From IMG/VR virus record IMGVR_UViG_3300017776_000159, positions 1 through 25,972 of that record: a stretch of DNA of 25,972 nucleotides; one strand, given 5' to 3'. The translations under genes were made by a program, and so were the position numbers. Position 1 is the first letter of the stretch. Every line of letters starts with the position of its first letter. The notes under the pieces were generated by a model, which did not search any database, was not told the DNA's origin, and was given only the letters and a program-made list of their open reading frames with translations. This DNA comes from a virus. Below are positions 8,608 through 15,729 of this stretch, piece after piece.

Positions 8608-10707
8608 ATGATGGAATTAAAACCATTAGAGCAAGATGAAATTCAAAACATTGCCAGAACAGCCGTTGAGGACTGCGTTGACTTTGTTGAGTCTGAGATT
8701 GCATTTGATCGATTAAAGGCACAGCGTTATTACGAAGGCGCTGTTGATATCGGTGAAGAAGAAGGCCGCTCGACTGTCGTATCTACCAAGGTGCGTGACG
8801 TTATACGGGCAATCAAACCTAGTCTAATGCGCGTGTTTTTGCAGACTGATAATGCGGTTGAGTACATACCCCGCAAGCCGCAAGATGTTAAATTTGCAGA
8901 GCAGGCTACCAAATATGTAAACCATAAATTCAACGAGCTAAAAGGCTATCAGGTGCTATACGATGCATTCCATGATGCCCTGCTCAAGAAGAACGGAATT
9001 GTCAAAGGATACTGGGATACCAGTTATGACGCTGAGACTTACAAATTTGATAACCTGAACGACATGGAGTTTACTGCCATTGTCAATGATGAGGGCGTAG
9101 AGGTATTAGAGCATACGACTCGCATCGAGATGGAAGTTGATCAGATGGGCATGGAGATAGAAGCGCCTCGCCATGACCTAAAGATTATGCGCACCAAGCA
9201 AATGGGAAATCTCAAAATAGAGAGCGTACCCCCAGAGGAGTTTTTTGTAGACTCTAACGCCAGAAGCTTGGAGGATGCATACGCTGTTTGTCACCGCACG
9301 GATATCCGTGTTGGCGATCTTGTAGAGATGGGCTTTGACTTTGATGATGTAATCGACTTGGCAGACACAAGCAATGATTCGTTTACAGATTTAGAGGATT
9401 TTGAGCGCACCGGCTACATGGATGATTACGATGACGATGAGGGCATGGACCCGTCTATGCGCAAAGTAATGATCACTGAGCTTTACATGAAGATCGATGT
9501 CGATGGCACCGGTATCCCGCAGATGCATAAATTAACTCTTGCGGGTGACAACTACAAGCTACTCGACAAAGAGCTCTGGGGTCATTTGCCGTTTGCCGTG
9601 TTTGAGATTGATCCTGAGCCGCATACGTTTTATGGGACCTCTATTGCCGACTTAATTGTTAACGATCAGGACAGCGCCACAGCGTTGCTGAGAGGCGTGC
9701 TTGACAATATTGCCCTGACTAACAATCCTCGCACTGAGATTGTTGATGGCATGGTTAACATCGATGACCTACTGAACAACGAGATTGGCGGCATTATCAG
9801 AACCAAGCAGGCAGGAGCGGTTACTCCGCAGGCTATCCCGTTTGTTGCCGGCCAGACGTTATCTGCTATCCAGTATTACGATCAAGAGATCGAGAATAAG
9901 ACTGGCATCTCCAAGGCGAGCTTAGGCCTAAACCCTGACGCACTGCAGGCTAAAACAGCTACAGCGGTGGCGGCTACGGTCCAAGGCGCGGCTATGCAGA
10001 CAGAGATCATGGCACGCAATCTTGCAGAGGGCGGCATGACCCAACTGTTTAAGTTGATGCTCAAGCTGATCATTGAGAATTGCGATGAGGCCACCATGAT
10101 GCGAGTCACTGGCGGCAACTATGAGCCCATTGATCCAAGGTCATGGGACAAGTCTATGGATATCTCAGTCAATGTGGGACTGGGCACAAATCACGAAGAT
10201 CAAAAGCAGGCGGCACTACAGCAGACCCTGCAGATACAAATGCAGATCTTCCAAGCATACGGTATGGGTAACGGCATGGTAGGCATGACGCAGATCAGAA
10301 ATACCCTAGCCGATATGTTGTCGATGAACGGAATGCCAAATGCAGAGCGCTACTTCTTGCCTATGGATATGCAACAAGAGCAAATGATTATGCAACAGCA
10401 ACAACAGCAGGCCGCACAACAGCAACAGGCTCTTACACAGCCAGAGGCATACGTGCAGGCAGAGCAGATCAAGGCTCAGGCCAAGGCACAGTCTGATATG
10501 GCTAAGTTGCAGATCGATGCGCAAAAGGCAATTGCCGCAGATGACCGTGACCGTGATCAAATGGATCAGGACCTACTGGTCGATGCCGCAGAGATTTTGG
10601 GTAAGTATGGCACAGCCGTAGATGTTGCGCAGATTAAGGCAGACCAAGCGGCACCTCGCTACCCAGATAGCACCCCCGTGCAAGCTGTTACAGGCGGTAG
10701 ATTTTGA
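8608..10707 (+). CDS. Portal protein (P22/SU10-like)
   Basis: A 699-residue portal, the dodecameric ring through which DNA enters and leaves the head. The N-terminus carries STVVSTKVRDVIRAIKPSLM and VFLQTDNAVEYIPRKP. This is followed by the characteristic linker-to-core pattern with PPEEFFVDSNARSLEDAYAV, then FYGTSIADLIVNDQDSATAL, and GQTLSAIQYYDQEIENKTGI preceding a SLGLNPDAL loop. The C-terminal 130 residues are a Gln-rich coiled barrel extension (runs of Q around residues 592-607). Length and layout fit the large portals that pair with SU10-type capsids. ATG 8608 is followed by a second ATG at 8611, which could also serve. Confidence 0.88.
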   Translation: MMELKPLEQDEIQNIARTAVEDCVDFVESEIAFDRLKAQRYYEGAVDIGEEEGRSTVVSTKVRDVIRAIKPSLMRVFLQTDNAVEYIPRKPQDVKFAEQATKYVNHKFNELKGYQVLYDAFHDALLKKNGIVKGYWDTSYDAETYKFDNLNDMEFTAIVNDEGVEVLEHTTRIEMEVDQMGMEIEAPRHDLKIMRTKQMGNLKIESVPPEEFFVDSNARSLEDAYAVCHRTDIRVGDLVEMGFDFDDVIDLADTSNDSFTDLEDFERTGYMDDYDDDEGMDPSMRKVMITELYMKIDVDGTGIPQMHKLTLAGDNYKLLDKELWGHLPFAVFEIDPEPHTFYGTSIADLIVNDQDSATALLRGVLDNIALTNNPRTEIVDGMVNIDDLLNNEIGGIIRTKQAGAVTPQAIPFVAGQTLSAIQYYDQEIENKTGISKASLGLNPDALQAKTATAVAATVQGAAMQTEIMARNLAEGGMTQLFKLMLKLIIENCDEATMMRVTGGNYEPIDPRSWDKSMDISVNVGLGTNHEDQKQAALQQTLQIQMQIFQAYGMGNGMVGMTQIRNTLADMLSMNGMPNAERYFLPMDMQQEQMIMQQQQQQAAQQQQALTQPEAYVQAEQIKAQAKAQSDMAKLQIDAQKAIAADDRDRDQMDQDLLVDAAEILGKYGTAVDVAQIKADQAAPRYPDSTPVQAVTGGRF

Positions 10708-10937
10708 ACATTAAAGACAAGGCCGCACTAGCAAAAAATTTATGGCGAGATGACACCTTTCAGGAAATCTTGCAAAGCATTCGGGATACGCAAACAAGCG
10801 TATTCCTGAACAGCCAGTCTCAACTAGAGACTATTAAAGACGCGCATGATATAATCAAGGCGCTTAACTTGATCGAAGGTCAATTCAACACTGTATTTGC
10901 AGACGAGGCGATCTACGACAAAAAGCAGAAGGATTAG
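10704..10937 (+). CDS. Small helical protein between portal and scaffold
   Basis: A 77-residue soluble helical protein (KDKAALAKNLWRDDTFQEIL, then ETIKDAHDIIKALNLIEG). It starts at TTG 10704, overlapping the portal stop codon; no better start gives a full-length product. Short proteins with a 'LW.DD.FQ.IL' opening are common between the portal and scaffold genes of short-tailed phages and probably have a head-morphogenesis role, but none is established. A promoter-like TGATATAAT lies inside the gene at 10847. Confidence 0.6.
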   Translation: MNIKDKAALAKNLWRDDTFQEILQSIRDTQTSVFLNSQSQLETIKDAHDIIKALNLIEGQFNTVFADEAIYDKKQKD

Positions 10938-10941
10938 TACC

Positions 10942-11985
10942 GTGGAAACGACTGAAACTTTAGGTAGTACAGACGGCTCTATTGAGGGAGCCATTGGATC
11001 ATTAATACAGCCAGAAGGAGAACCAACAACTGAAGCGGAGGCCCCACAAGACGAGACAGCAGTTGAGTCAGAGCTTGAGGAGGCTACACCAGACGAGGTT
11101 GAAGGCGAACCAGAGGATGTGGAAGATGAGCAACCAGAGCCCGCAGGTGAAGAACCAGTAGAGGGTGATGATGAGGAGGCAGGAGACTCCGATGAGGATG
11201 AGCAAGACACTGAAGAAGCAGAAACCGAACAAGAACAGCAACTGTTCACCGTCAAAGTTGATGGCAAGAACGAGGCTGTAACCCTTGACGATTTGAAGCG
11301 AGGATACAGTGGTCAGAAGTACATCCAAAAGGGTATGCAGGAAGTCTCTGAGGCTAGAAAGGCCACAGAGGATGTCTATAATGCCCTATTGCATGAGCGT
11401 AAGCAGATTGCAGAGGTTTATGAGCAGGCCAAAACAGGTCAGCTATTAACGCCCCCAGTAGAGCCTACAAGGGAGCTATTTGAAACCGATCCTATTGGTT
11501 ACATGGATGCAAAGCTCAAGTATGACGAGCAGGTTGTTGCATACAATGACCAGATGCAAAAAATGGAAGCGGTAACAGAACAGCAAACTCAGGCGACTCA
11601 GGCGGCACAGCAGGCGTATATACAGCATGAACTGGCTACCTTGCAAAAGGTAATCCCAGACTTTGCTGATGCCAAAAAAGCCGGTGCCATCAGGGAGCAG
11701 TTAATGACAGTAGGTTCATCCGTTTACGGCTATGAGCCTGCAGAGATAGGGCAAGTTATGGACCACCGTGCTATACGGGTGTTGCATGACGCTATGCGCT
11801 ATCAAGAGCTGATGAACGGCAAGAAGGCCGCAGAGGTAAAGGCTGATCCGGCAAACCGCAGAAAGCGGCCCGTGAAGTCTGGAGCCAAGAAATCTGATAG
11901 CAACAAAACCTTACGCAAAAAGCAACGACAAACTTTATCCAGAACCGGCTCCGTAGAGGATGCTATAGCTTTATTAATTGATTAA
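10942..11985 (+). CDS. Capsid scaffold protein
   Basis: A 347-residue scaffold that templates procapsid assembly and leaves before DNA filling. Residues 1-105 are extremely acidic and disordered (Glu/Asp/Pro repeats). They are followed by a short folded segment (LFTVKVDGKNEAVTLDDLKR, then GYSGQKYIQKGMQE), a long coiled coil and a Lys/Arg-rich C-terminus (RRKRPVKSGAKK and onward). The acid-to-basic polarity is the standard scaffold design, with the basic end contacting the capsid protein. Start GTG 10942 follows AAGGA; the frame is open further upstream but would overlap the previous gene. It lies directly before the capsid gene. Confidence 0.8.
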   Translation: METTETLGSTDGSIEGAIGSLIQPEGEPTTEAEAPQDETAVESELEEATPDEVEGEPEDVEDEQPEPAGEEPVEGDDEEAGDSDEDEQDTEEAETEQEQQLFTVKVDGKNEAVTLDDLKRGYSGQKYIQKGMQEVSEARKATEDVYNALLHERKQIAEVYEQAKTGQLLTPPVEPTRELFETDPIGYMDAKLKYDEQVVAYNDQMQKMEAVTEQQTQATQAAQQAYIQHELATLQKVIPDFADAKKAGAIREQLMTVGSSVYGYEPAEIGQVMDHRAIRVLHDAMRYQELMNGKKAAEVKADPANRRKRPVKSGAKKSDSNKTLRKKQRQTLSRTGSVEDAIALLID

Positions 11986-11996
11986 GGAATTTTATC

Positions 11997-12944
11997 ATGG
12001 CACAACCAACTAATACTTTCGATACTTACGATGCAGTGGGCTTGCGTGAAGACCTCGCTGACGTGATCTACTCCGTGACTCCCAGTGATACGCCCCTGTA
12101 CACTGCTTGTAAGAAAACCAAAGCAACCAACACTTTGCATGAATGGCAGACAGACACCCTGCGTGGCTCAGAAGTAAATGCGCACGTTGAAGGTGGTGAT
12201 ACTACTGCAGATGCAATCACTCCAACTACTCGCTTGGGTAACTACACTCAGATCTTCAAAAACGCTGTTGTTATTGCAGACACTGAGGAAGGCGTAGACA
12301 AGGCAGGGCGCAAGCAGGAAATGGCATACCAAATGCTAAAAGAAGCTCGTCAGCAGAAGCTCGATATTGAAAAAGCTCTGTTTGCTAACCAAGAGCGAGT
12401 TGCAGGCAACAGCACTACTGCTCGTAAGCTTGCAGGTCTGGGCGCTTGGATTGCAACTAACCAACACGTTGGCACAGGCGGTGCGGCACCTACTGGTGAC
12501 GGCACTGATGCTCGTACCGATGGTACTCAGGAAAACTTCACTCAGACTCGTTTTGATGATGTGATGGAGGATATCTGGACCAATGGTGGCGATCCTGACC
12601 GTGTTTATCTTTCACCCTTCCAGATGAACAAAGCTCTTGGCTTTACTGGTAACAACAATCAGCGTTCGACTGTTCAGGCAGGAGATCAGAAGGTTGTTAA
12701 GTCTCTTGACGTTTACGTTACCCCTTGGGGCACTGTTGAGTTTGTTCCTAGCCGTGAGAACCGTTCACGCGATGTTTACATCCTGCAGAACGATATGTTT
12801 GATGTTGCGGTATTGCGCCCAACTAAGAGCGTTGCATTGGCAAAAACTGGTGACTCTACTATGCGCCAAATTCTTACTGAGCTGACTCTTTGCTCTAAGA
12901 ATGAAAAAGCAAGCGGTATCGTTGCCGATAACTCTACTAGCTAA
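11997..12944 (+). CDS. Major capsid protein (SU10-type, DUF5309)
   Basis: A 315-residue HK97-fold capsid protein. The opening (TFDTYDAVGLREDLADVIYS, then TPSDTPLYTACKKTKATNTL) and the tail (VAVLRPTKSVALAKTGDSTM) match the SU10-like major capsid family. Between them lie a spine-helix region (AYQMLKEARQQKLDIEKALF) and a PDRVYLSPFQMNKALGF segment. Codons are dominated by common, GCT/ACT-ending forms, as expected for the most strongly expressed gene, and differ from the GCA/GCG bias of the neighbours. AAGGA lies upstream of the ATG. A strong terminator follows immediately, so capsid mRNA ends here or is partly read through into the lysis genes. Confidence 0.9.
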   Translation: MAQPTNTFDTYDAVGLREDLADVIYSVTPSDTPLYTACKKTKATNTLHEWQTDTLRGSEVNAHVEGGDTTADAITPTTRLGNYTQIFKNAVVIADTEEGVDKAGRKQEMAYQMLKEARQQKLDIEKALFANQERVAGNSTTARKLAGLGAWIATNQHVGTGGAAPTGDGTDARTDGTQENFTQTRFDDVMEDIWTNGGDPDRVYLSPFQMNKALGFTGNNNQRSTVQAGDQKVVKSLDVYVTPWGTVEFVPSRENRSRDVYILQNDMFDVAVLRPTKSVALAKTGDSTMRQILTELTLCSKNEKASGIVADNSTS

Positions 12945-12966
12945 ACCGGTAGAGTTAGTTAAAATT

Positions 12967-12993
12967 AAGGGGGGCTACGGCCTCCCTTTTTTT
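12967..12993 (+). terminator. Rho-independent terminator after capsid gene
   Basis: A nine-base stem (12967-12975 with 12980-12988, one G-T pair), loop TACG and a following run of seven Ts. It ends the head-gene transcript. Confidence 0.9.
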
Positions 12994-13007
12994 GTTTGGA
13001 GATAATG

Positions 13008-13304
13008 ATGGAAGATAAGTTTAAAGAAACGGTGCACTATGACTCAGATGGCCGCACGTTTACCGTACAGCGCCAATACGATGTGAACCCTACATTGGAG
13101 CAGGCTAAAATTATCAGAGACTCAGGAGCCGGTGTGACAGGCGAGAATCGATTGGTTGGCCGCATACCTATGTTCATGGTTGATCAGTGGATGAAAGAGG
13201 CAGGCGTGGCGCATAATGATAACGAAGCCAGAAAAGAGATAATACGCAAAAAAATGCTGTCTGGTGACTTTGATAAATTCAGAGTCTGGGGAGGCACGTT
13301 CTAG
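13008..13304 (+). CDS. Hypothetical phage protein
   Basis: A 98-residue protein opening MEDKFKETVHYDSDGRTFTV. The N-terminus looks like beta hairpins (DSDGRTFTVQRQYDV) and the rest is helical, with a PMFMVDQWMKEAG segment. I do not recognise a function. The start at 13008 is chosen because it is six bases from GGAG; ATG 13005 and TTG 12996 are in-frame alternatives. It lies between the capsid terminator and the endolysin, and its stop overlaps the endolysin GTG by one base. Translation is therefore coupled, which suggests an accessory role in late gene expression or lysis. Confidence 0.65.
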   Translation: MEDKFKETVHYDSDGRTFTVQRQYDVNPTLEQAKIIRDSGAGVTGENRLVGRIPMFMVDQWMKEAGVAHNDNEARKEIIRKKMLSGDFDKFRVWGGTF

Positions 13305-13654
13305 TGGACCTTAAATACTTTACGGTTGAGGAGTTTGCTTGTCAGGAGACTGGCGAGAATGAAATGCAGGAGGCCTTCCTGTTAAAGCTAGATCACCTGC
13401 GAGAGGTGTGCGGGTTCCCGTTTACAATTACTAGCGGATACAGGTCACCTAGTCACTCACTGGAGCGGAAGAAGCCAAATGGTGGTGGAACGCATACTCG
13501 CGGGATTGCCGCAGACATAGCCGTATCTGGTGGAGCTCAGCGCTATCAAATACAAAAGCACGCATATGCTCTAGGGTTTACTGGAATAGGTGTACATCGT
13601 AAATTTGTGCACGTTGATATACGGGATGACAAACCAGTGGCTTGGCCGTATTAG
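13304..13654 (+). CDS. Endolysin: zinc M15 peptidase (D-Ala-D-Ala carboxypeptidase-like)
   Basis: A 116-residue peptidase of the M15A family. It cuts peptide cross-links or stems of peptidoglycan at the end of infection. The zinc site is visible: TSGYRSPSHS at residues 43-52, then H64 in GGTHTRGIAADI with D71, and H103 in FVHVDI. It has no signal peptide, so export depends on a holin such as the candidate at 560. The start is GTG 13304 after GGGGAGG. Its last four bases overlap the end of the leftward gene that follows, making a convergent overlap with no spacer terminator. Confidence 0.88.
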   Translation: MDLKYFTVEEFACQETGENEMQEAFLLKLDHLREVCGFPFTITSGYRSPSHSLERKKPNGGGTHTRGIAADIAVSGGAQRYQIQKHAYALGFTGIGVHRKFVHVDIRDDKPVAWPY

Positions 13655-13908
13655 CGCTTGCGTGATCTCTTGGTTATCTTGGCGGCACGTTTAGGTTGTT
13701 TAGAAAACTGTTTGCCGGCCTTGAGGTCTTTGCGCTTTTTGCGGGTAGTGGCGGCATACTCAGACTTTGACATTGCCTTTCTGGCTTTTTTAGGTAGGTA
13801 GCGCTCTCCAGTAGCTTTCTTGCCCTGCGTACTGGGTTTACCTGATTTGGTGCCCCATTCTTCTTTGGTCCATTTTTTTAATGAACGCTGTGATTTTTTA
13901 AGAGCCAT
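13651..13908 (-). CDS. Small very basic protein 1 (conserved phage family)
   Basis: An 85-residue protein with about a third Lys/Arg (MALKKSQRSLKKWTKEEWGT, then SGKPSTQGKKATGERYLP). It has a Trp pair near the N-terminus and a Tyr/Ala segment SEYAATTRKKRK. I recognise the opening and the ATGERYLP block from short basic proteins common in aquatic phages, without known function. It is likely nucleic-acid binding. Last gene of the leftward basic cluster; its ATG overlaps the stop of the gene before it. It runs against the late region and meets the endolysin gene tail to tail. Confidence 0.75.
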   Translation of the reverse strand: MALKKSQRSLKKWTKEEWGTKSGKPSTQGKKATGERYLPKKARKAMSKSEYAATTRKKRKDLKAGKQFSKQPKRAAKITKRSRKR

Positions 13909-14093
13909 TAATCTCGATACCCCCCACCTGCGGCTTTATATTGCTTAGCTAACATCTGAGCTTTCCTAGCAGACCATTGGCCTGCCTTGCCGCCCTTACT
14001 TCCTGCTTTGATGTTACTGTAAAGGCGTTTGCGCATTGCGGGCTTGGTGTAGTTGCCGGCTTTGTTGACTGTGGATTTTTTGCGTGCAGGCAT
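13908..14093 (-). CDS. Small very basic protein 2 (conserved phage family)
   Basis: A 61-residue basic protein. It contains NKAGNYTKPAMRKRLYSNIK, then GSKGGKAGQWSARKAQMLAK and a C-terminal AGGGY. The 'YTKP..RKRL...IKAG.KGG..GQWSARKAQ.LA..YKA.GGGY' signature is shared by many small phage proteins of unknown role. The sequence suggests a compact helical nucleic-acid-binding protein. The gene starts one base after the 37-residue gene and overlaps the next, so all are read from one message. Confidence 0.75.
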   Translation of the reverse strand: MPARKKSTVNKAGNYTKPAMRKRLYSNIKAGSKGGKAGQWSARKAQMLAKQYKAAGGGYRD

Positions 14094-14094
14094 C

Positions 14095-14208
14095 TCAGTA
14101 ACGCTTCTTTTTCCGCACTACTTTTTTGCCTTTTTTCTTGGCGGCTTTTTTAGCTTCTTCCATTCCCTTCTTGGTGTATGGGTAATGCTTTTTACCTACT
14201 CTTGGCAT
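14095..14208 (-). CDS. Tiny basic protein, 37 residues
   Basis: A tiny basic protein. It reads MPRVGKKHYPYTKKGMEEAK, then a Lys-rich tail ending KKKRY. Short proteins opening 'MPRVGKK.YPYT..G...A' recur in phage genomes, which supports a real gene. A good ribosome site (GGAGG) lies seven bases before the ATG. More than 40 percent of residues are Lys/Arg, suggesting nucleic-acid binding or DNA condensation. The function is not known to me. Confidence 0.75.
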   Translation of the reverse strand: MPRVGKKHYPYTKKGMEEAKKAAKKKGKKVVRKKKRY

Positions 14209-14239
14209 AATAGCCTCCAAAGTGCTTATTAATGTTTAC

Positions 14240-14261
14240 AATGTACATTTAAACGTACATT
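14240..14261. repeat. 22-bp near-perfect palindrome
   Basis: The left arm is AATGTACA and the right arm is its complement with one mismatch, around TTTAAA. It lies in the 63-bp gap between two leftward basic genes. It may be an operator or an RNA hairpin; no T-run follows in the leftward direction. Confidence 0.5.
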
Positions 14262-14271
14262 AAAATGCATA

Positions 14272-14556
14272 CTACCATTTTGTGCGGTCTGCCCAATATG
14301 CCGCAGACATTTTGCCCTTAGCAATATTCTTAGCGTGACGGGCCTTAAAGGATTTGCGTCTAGCGGCAGATGACTTTGATTCGCCCTTTTTCTTAGGCGA
14401 GCCGCTGACCCCTTGCTGTCCAAATCTAATCGTTTTGGTTTGGCCGCCTTCTTTGGCTACAACCACATGGCTCTTAGTTGGATGATTGGGGGTGCGCTTG
14501 GGCTTGTTGTACCCAGACACGCCTGCTCTCGATAATTTTCCGTCTGTCTTTTTCAT
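14272..14556 (-). CDS. Basic phage protein, probably leaderless mRNA
   Basis: A 94-residue basic protein. Key blocks are KSHVVVAKEGGQTKTIRFGQ, GVSGSPKKKGESKSS, and a C-terminal helix ending AKGKMSAAYWADRTKW. I know this layout from many phage genomes, with no assigned function. The frame continues upstream to 14784, but that stretch contains a terminator and then TGGTATAAT ending six bases before this ATG, so the ATG at 14556 is the sensible start. With that promoter the transcript would begin at or next to the ATG, without a ribosome site. First gene of the leftward basic cluster. Confidence 0.8.
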   Translation of the reverse strand: MKKTDGKLSRAGVSGYNKPKRTPNHPTKSHVVVAKEGGQTKTIRFGQQGVSGSPKKKGESKSSAARRKSFKARHAKNIAKGKMSAAYWADRTKW

Positions 14557-14562
14557 GGTCCG

Positions 14563-14571
14563 ATTATACCA
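14563..14571 (-). promoter_or_regulatory. Extended -10 promoter TGGTATAATCGG (leftward)
   Basis: TGGTATAAT is followed by CGGACC and then the ATG of the basic-protein gene, placing the A of the ATG at the expected +1. It lies directly after the T-run of the terminator that ends the recombination operon. It shares TGGTATAATCGG exactly with the site at 25897. Confidence 0.65.
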
Positions 14572-14598
14572 AAAAAAGGCCCCTAGAAGGAGCCCTTT
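14571..14598 (-). terminator. Rho-independent terminator of the recombination operon
   Basis: Read leftward: a ten-base stem (14589-14598 with 14574-14583, two G-T pairs), a five-base loop and seven Ts. It ends leftward transcription from 17230 before the basic-protein promoter. Confidence 0.85.
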
Positions 14599-14823
14599 AA
14601 ATCGTCTTTCGCTATTGCCGCCAAACCCGCCAACACCACTATCGTACAAAATACCACAACTACCTCCACTGATTGATTGAGGCGGCATTGTACAGAGGTA
14701 AGAGGGTAGTGGGTAATGATTTAAAAGCATATGCGGTATACAGCCCGTTGTGACCACAGGTGGGCTAAACCTGTCACTAACCAAACCTGAAGGGGAAAAA
14801 GATCTGGCGGTCGAGGGGGAAAA
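14599..14823. other. 225-bp spacer with no convincing gene
   Basis: It contains an inverted repeat (ACAGGT and ACCTGT, 14758-14776). On the + strand it has a copy of the early-gene leader (CACTAACCAAACCTGAAGGGG, about 14775-14795) that is not followed by a start codon. A leftward frame here (MPPQSISGGSCG and onward) has no ribosome site and runs through the terminator. Confidence 0.45.
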
Positions 14824-15327
14824 TTAGTTACAGCGCATTGTGCCTAATGCATCAGTGCGGCAGGTGTTTCCAGTGTTAGATCGCCAAGTGCCAAGCGCGT
14901 CTTTGCGCCAAGTGGTACCGTCTGATCCTCGCACGGTCCCTAGAGCGTCTGTACGCCACGTTGTGCCGTTTGATGACCTAGTGTTACCCAACACATCAGT
15001 GCGATACGTTGTGCCTGTACGAGAGTCTCTGGTGGTCCCTAGAGCGTCTGTTCGATAGGTTCCGCTAATTCCTGCATCACAGCTATATCGAGTATTGCCC
15101 AGTGCGTCAGTGCGATAGGTGCAAGCCGCCTCTGACTTTGAGCTCATAACCAAGATGCCAATGATCAGCAAACAGGCCAGAATAAACTGGCCGTAGCTGA
15201 CTGTTAGCGGTGTATACATAAAGTCTTTTATCGACTTTAAAGAGTCAGGTGTGTTGGCGTTTTGGATGGCTTTATCTGCCATTTTGTTTGCCTCCTTCAC
15301 CTTCTTTTTGCGTTGCTTGCTAGTCAT
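14824..15327 (-). CDS. Membrane-anchored protein with six RTDALG repeats
   Basis: A 167-residue protein. Residues 1-47 are basic and cytoplasmic (MTSKQRKKKVKEANKMADKA). One hydrophobic helix follows (YGQFILACLLIIGILVMSS), then KSEAAC. After that come six tandem units of about 16-17 residues with the core [TY/TW]RTDALGxxRxS (RTDALG, RTDALG, RTDVLG, RTDALG, RKDALG, RTDALG). Cysteines occur only in the first and last repeats (ACTYR, SCD, NTCR, RCN), which suggests disulphide capping in the periplasm. It may be a long signal-anchor or a cleaved signal ending near SEA. Start 15327 is chosen because GGGAG precedes it. Last gene of the recombination operon; candidate roles are envelope binding or superinfection exclusion, both inference. 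Confidence 0.75.
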   Translation of the reverse strand: MTSKQRKKKVKEANKMADKAIQNANTPDSLKSIKDFMYTPLTVSYGQFILACLLIIGILVMSSKSEAACTYRTDALGNTRYSCDAGISGTYRTDALGTTRDSRTGTTYRTDVLGNTRSSNGTTWRTDALGTVRGSDGTTWRKDALGTWRSNTGNTCRTDALGTMRCN

Positions 15328-15337
15328 AGCTATCTCC

Positions 15338-15727
15338 CTAGAACGGTATATCGGATTCATCGAATCCATTGGTTGCAGGTGGAGTCACTGCCTGCTGAGC
15401 AGGTGCCTGACTCTCTTGAGGGCCTGACGAGTGGACCTTGATGTCGTTAATCACCAAGCAGGCCTTTCTATAGTTTTTCCCTTCATGCTCCCAAGTATCA
15501 AGCGAAAACTCGCCCTGCACTGTCACAGGTGCGCCCTTCTTGAGCAGGTTTGCAAGCGATGGTACTCGTTTCTCACCAAACACCTTGCAGGTTACCCAAG
15601 TGGTTTTCTCATTATCGCCCCAACCTGATTTGCACGCAACAGGTACAGACCCAATAACTTTGCCATTAGGCGTGTGACGCACTTCCATATCTGCCCCGCA
15701 GTTACCAGTAAAAATTAAAACATTCAT
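15338..15727 (-). CDS. ssb: Single-stranded DNA-binding protein
   Basis: A 129-residue OB-fold SSB that coats single-stranded DNA during replication and recombination. The OB fold occupies residues 1-100 (MNVLIFTGNCGADMEVRHTP, then TTWVTCKVFGEK, LLKKGAPVTVQGEFSLDTWE). A disordered Pro/Gln/Ala linker leads to the acidic tip ESDIPF, the standard docking peptide for partner proteins. The N-terminal 'GN.GAD.EVR.TPNGK' pattern is typical of bacterial-type SSBs. It follows the exonuclease gene with GGAG overlapping that gene's end. Together with the Rad52-like protein and exonuclease it forms a complete single-strand annealing set. Confidence 0.93.
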   Translation of the reverse strand: MNVLIFTGNCGADMEVRHTPNGKVIGSVPVACKSGWGDNEKTTWVTCKVFGEKRVPSLANLLKKGAPVTVQGEFSLDTWEHEGKNYRKACLVINDIKVHSSGPQESQAPAQQAVTPPATNGFDESDIPF

Positions 15728-15729
15728 AT

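Noticed and set aside
10897-10941. Longer start for the scaffold gene
   Set aside because: The extension overlaps the previous gene, is basic unlike the acidic N-terminus, and lacks a ribosome site; GTG 10942 follows AAGGA.
10824-11328. Long minus-strand frames opposite the scaffold gene (Ser-rich and hydrophobic)
   Set aside because: Their composition is a mirror of the Glu-rich codons of the scaffold gene; no ribosome sites or neighbours on that strand.
14557-14784. Upstream extension of the leftward basic gene (frame from MVSDRF or MPPQSI)
   Set aside because: It has no ribosome site and crosses a strong terminator and a promoter; the ATG at 14556 explains the gene better.
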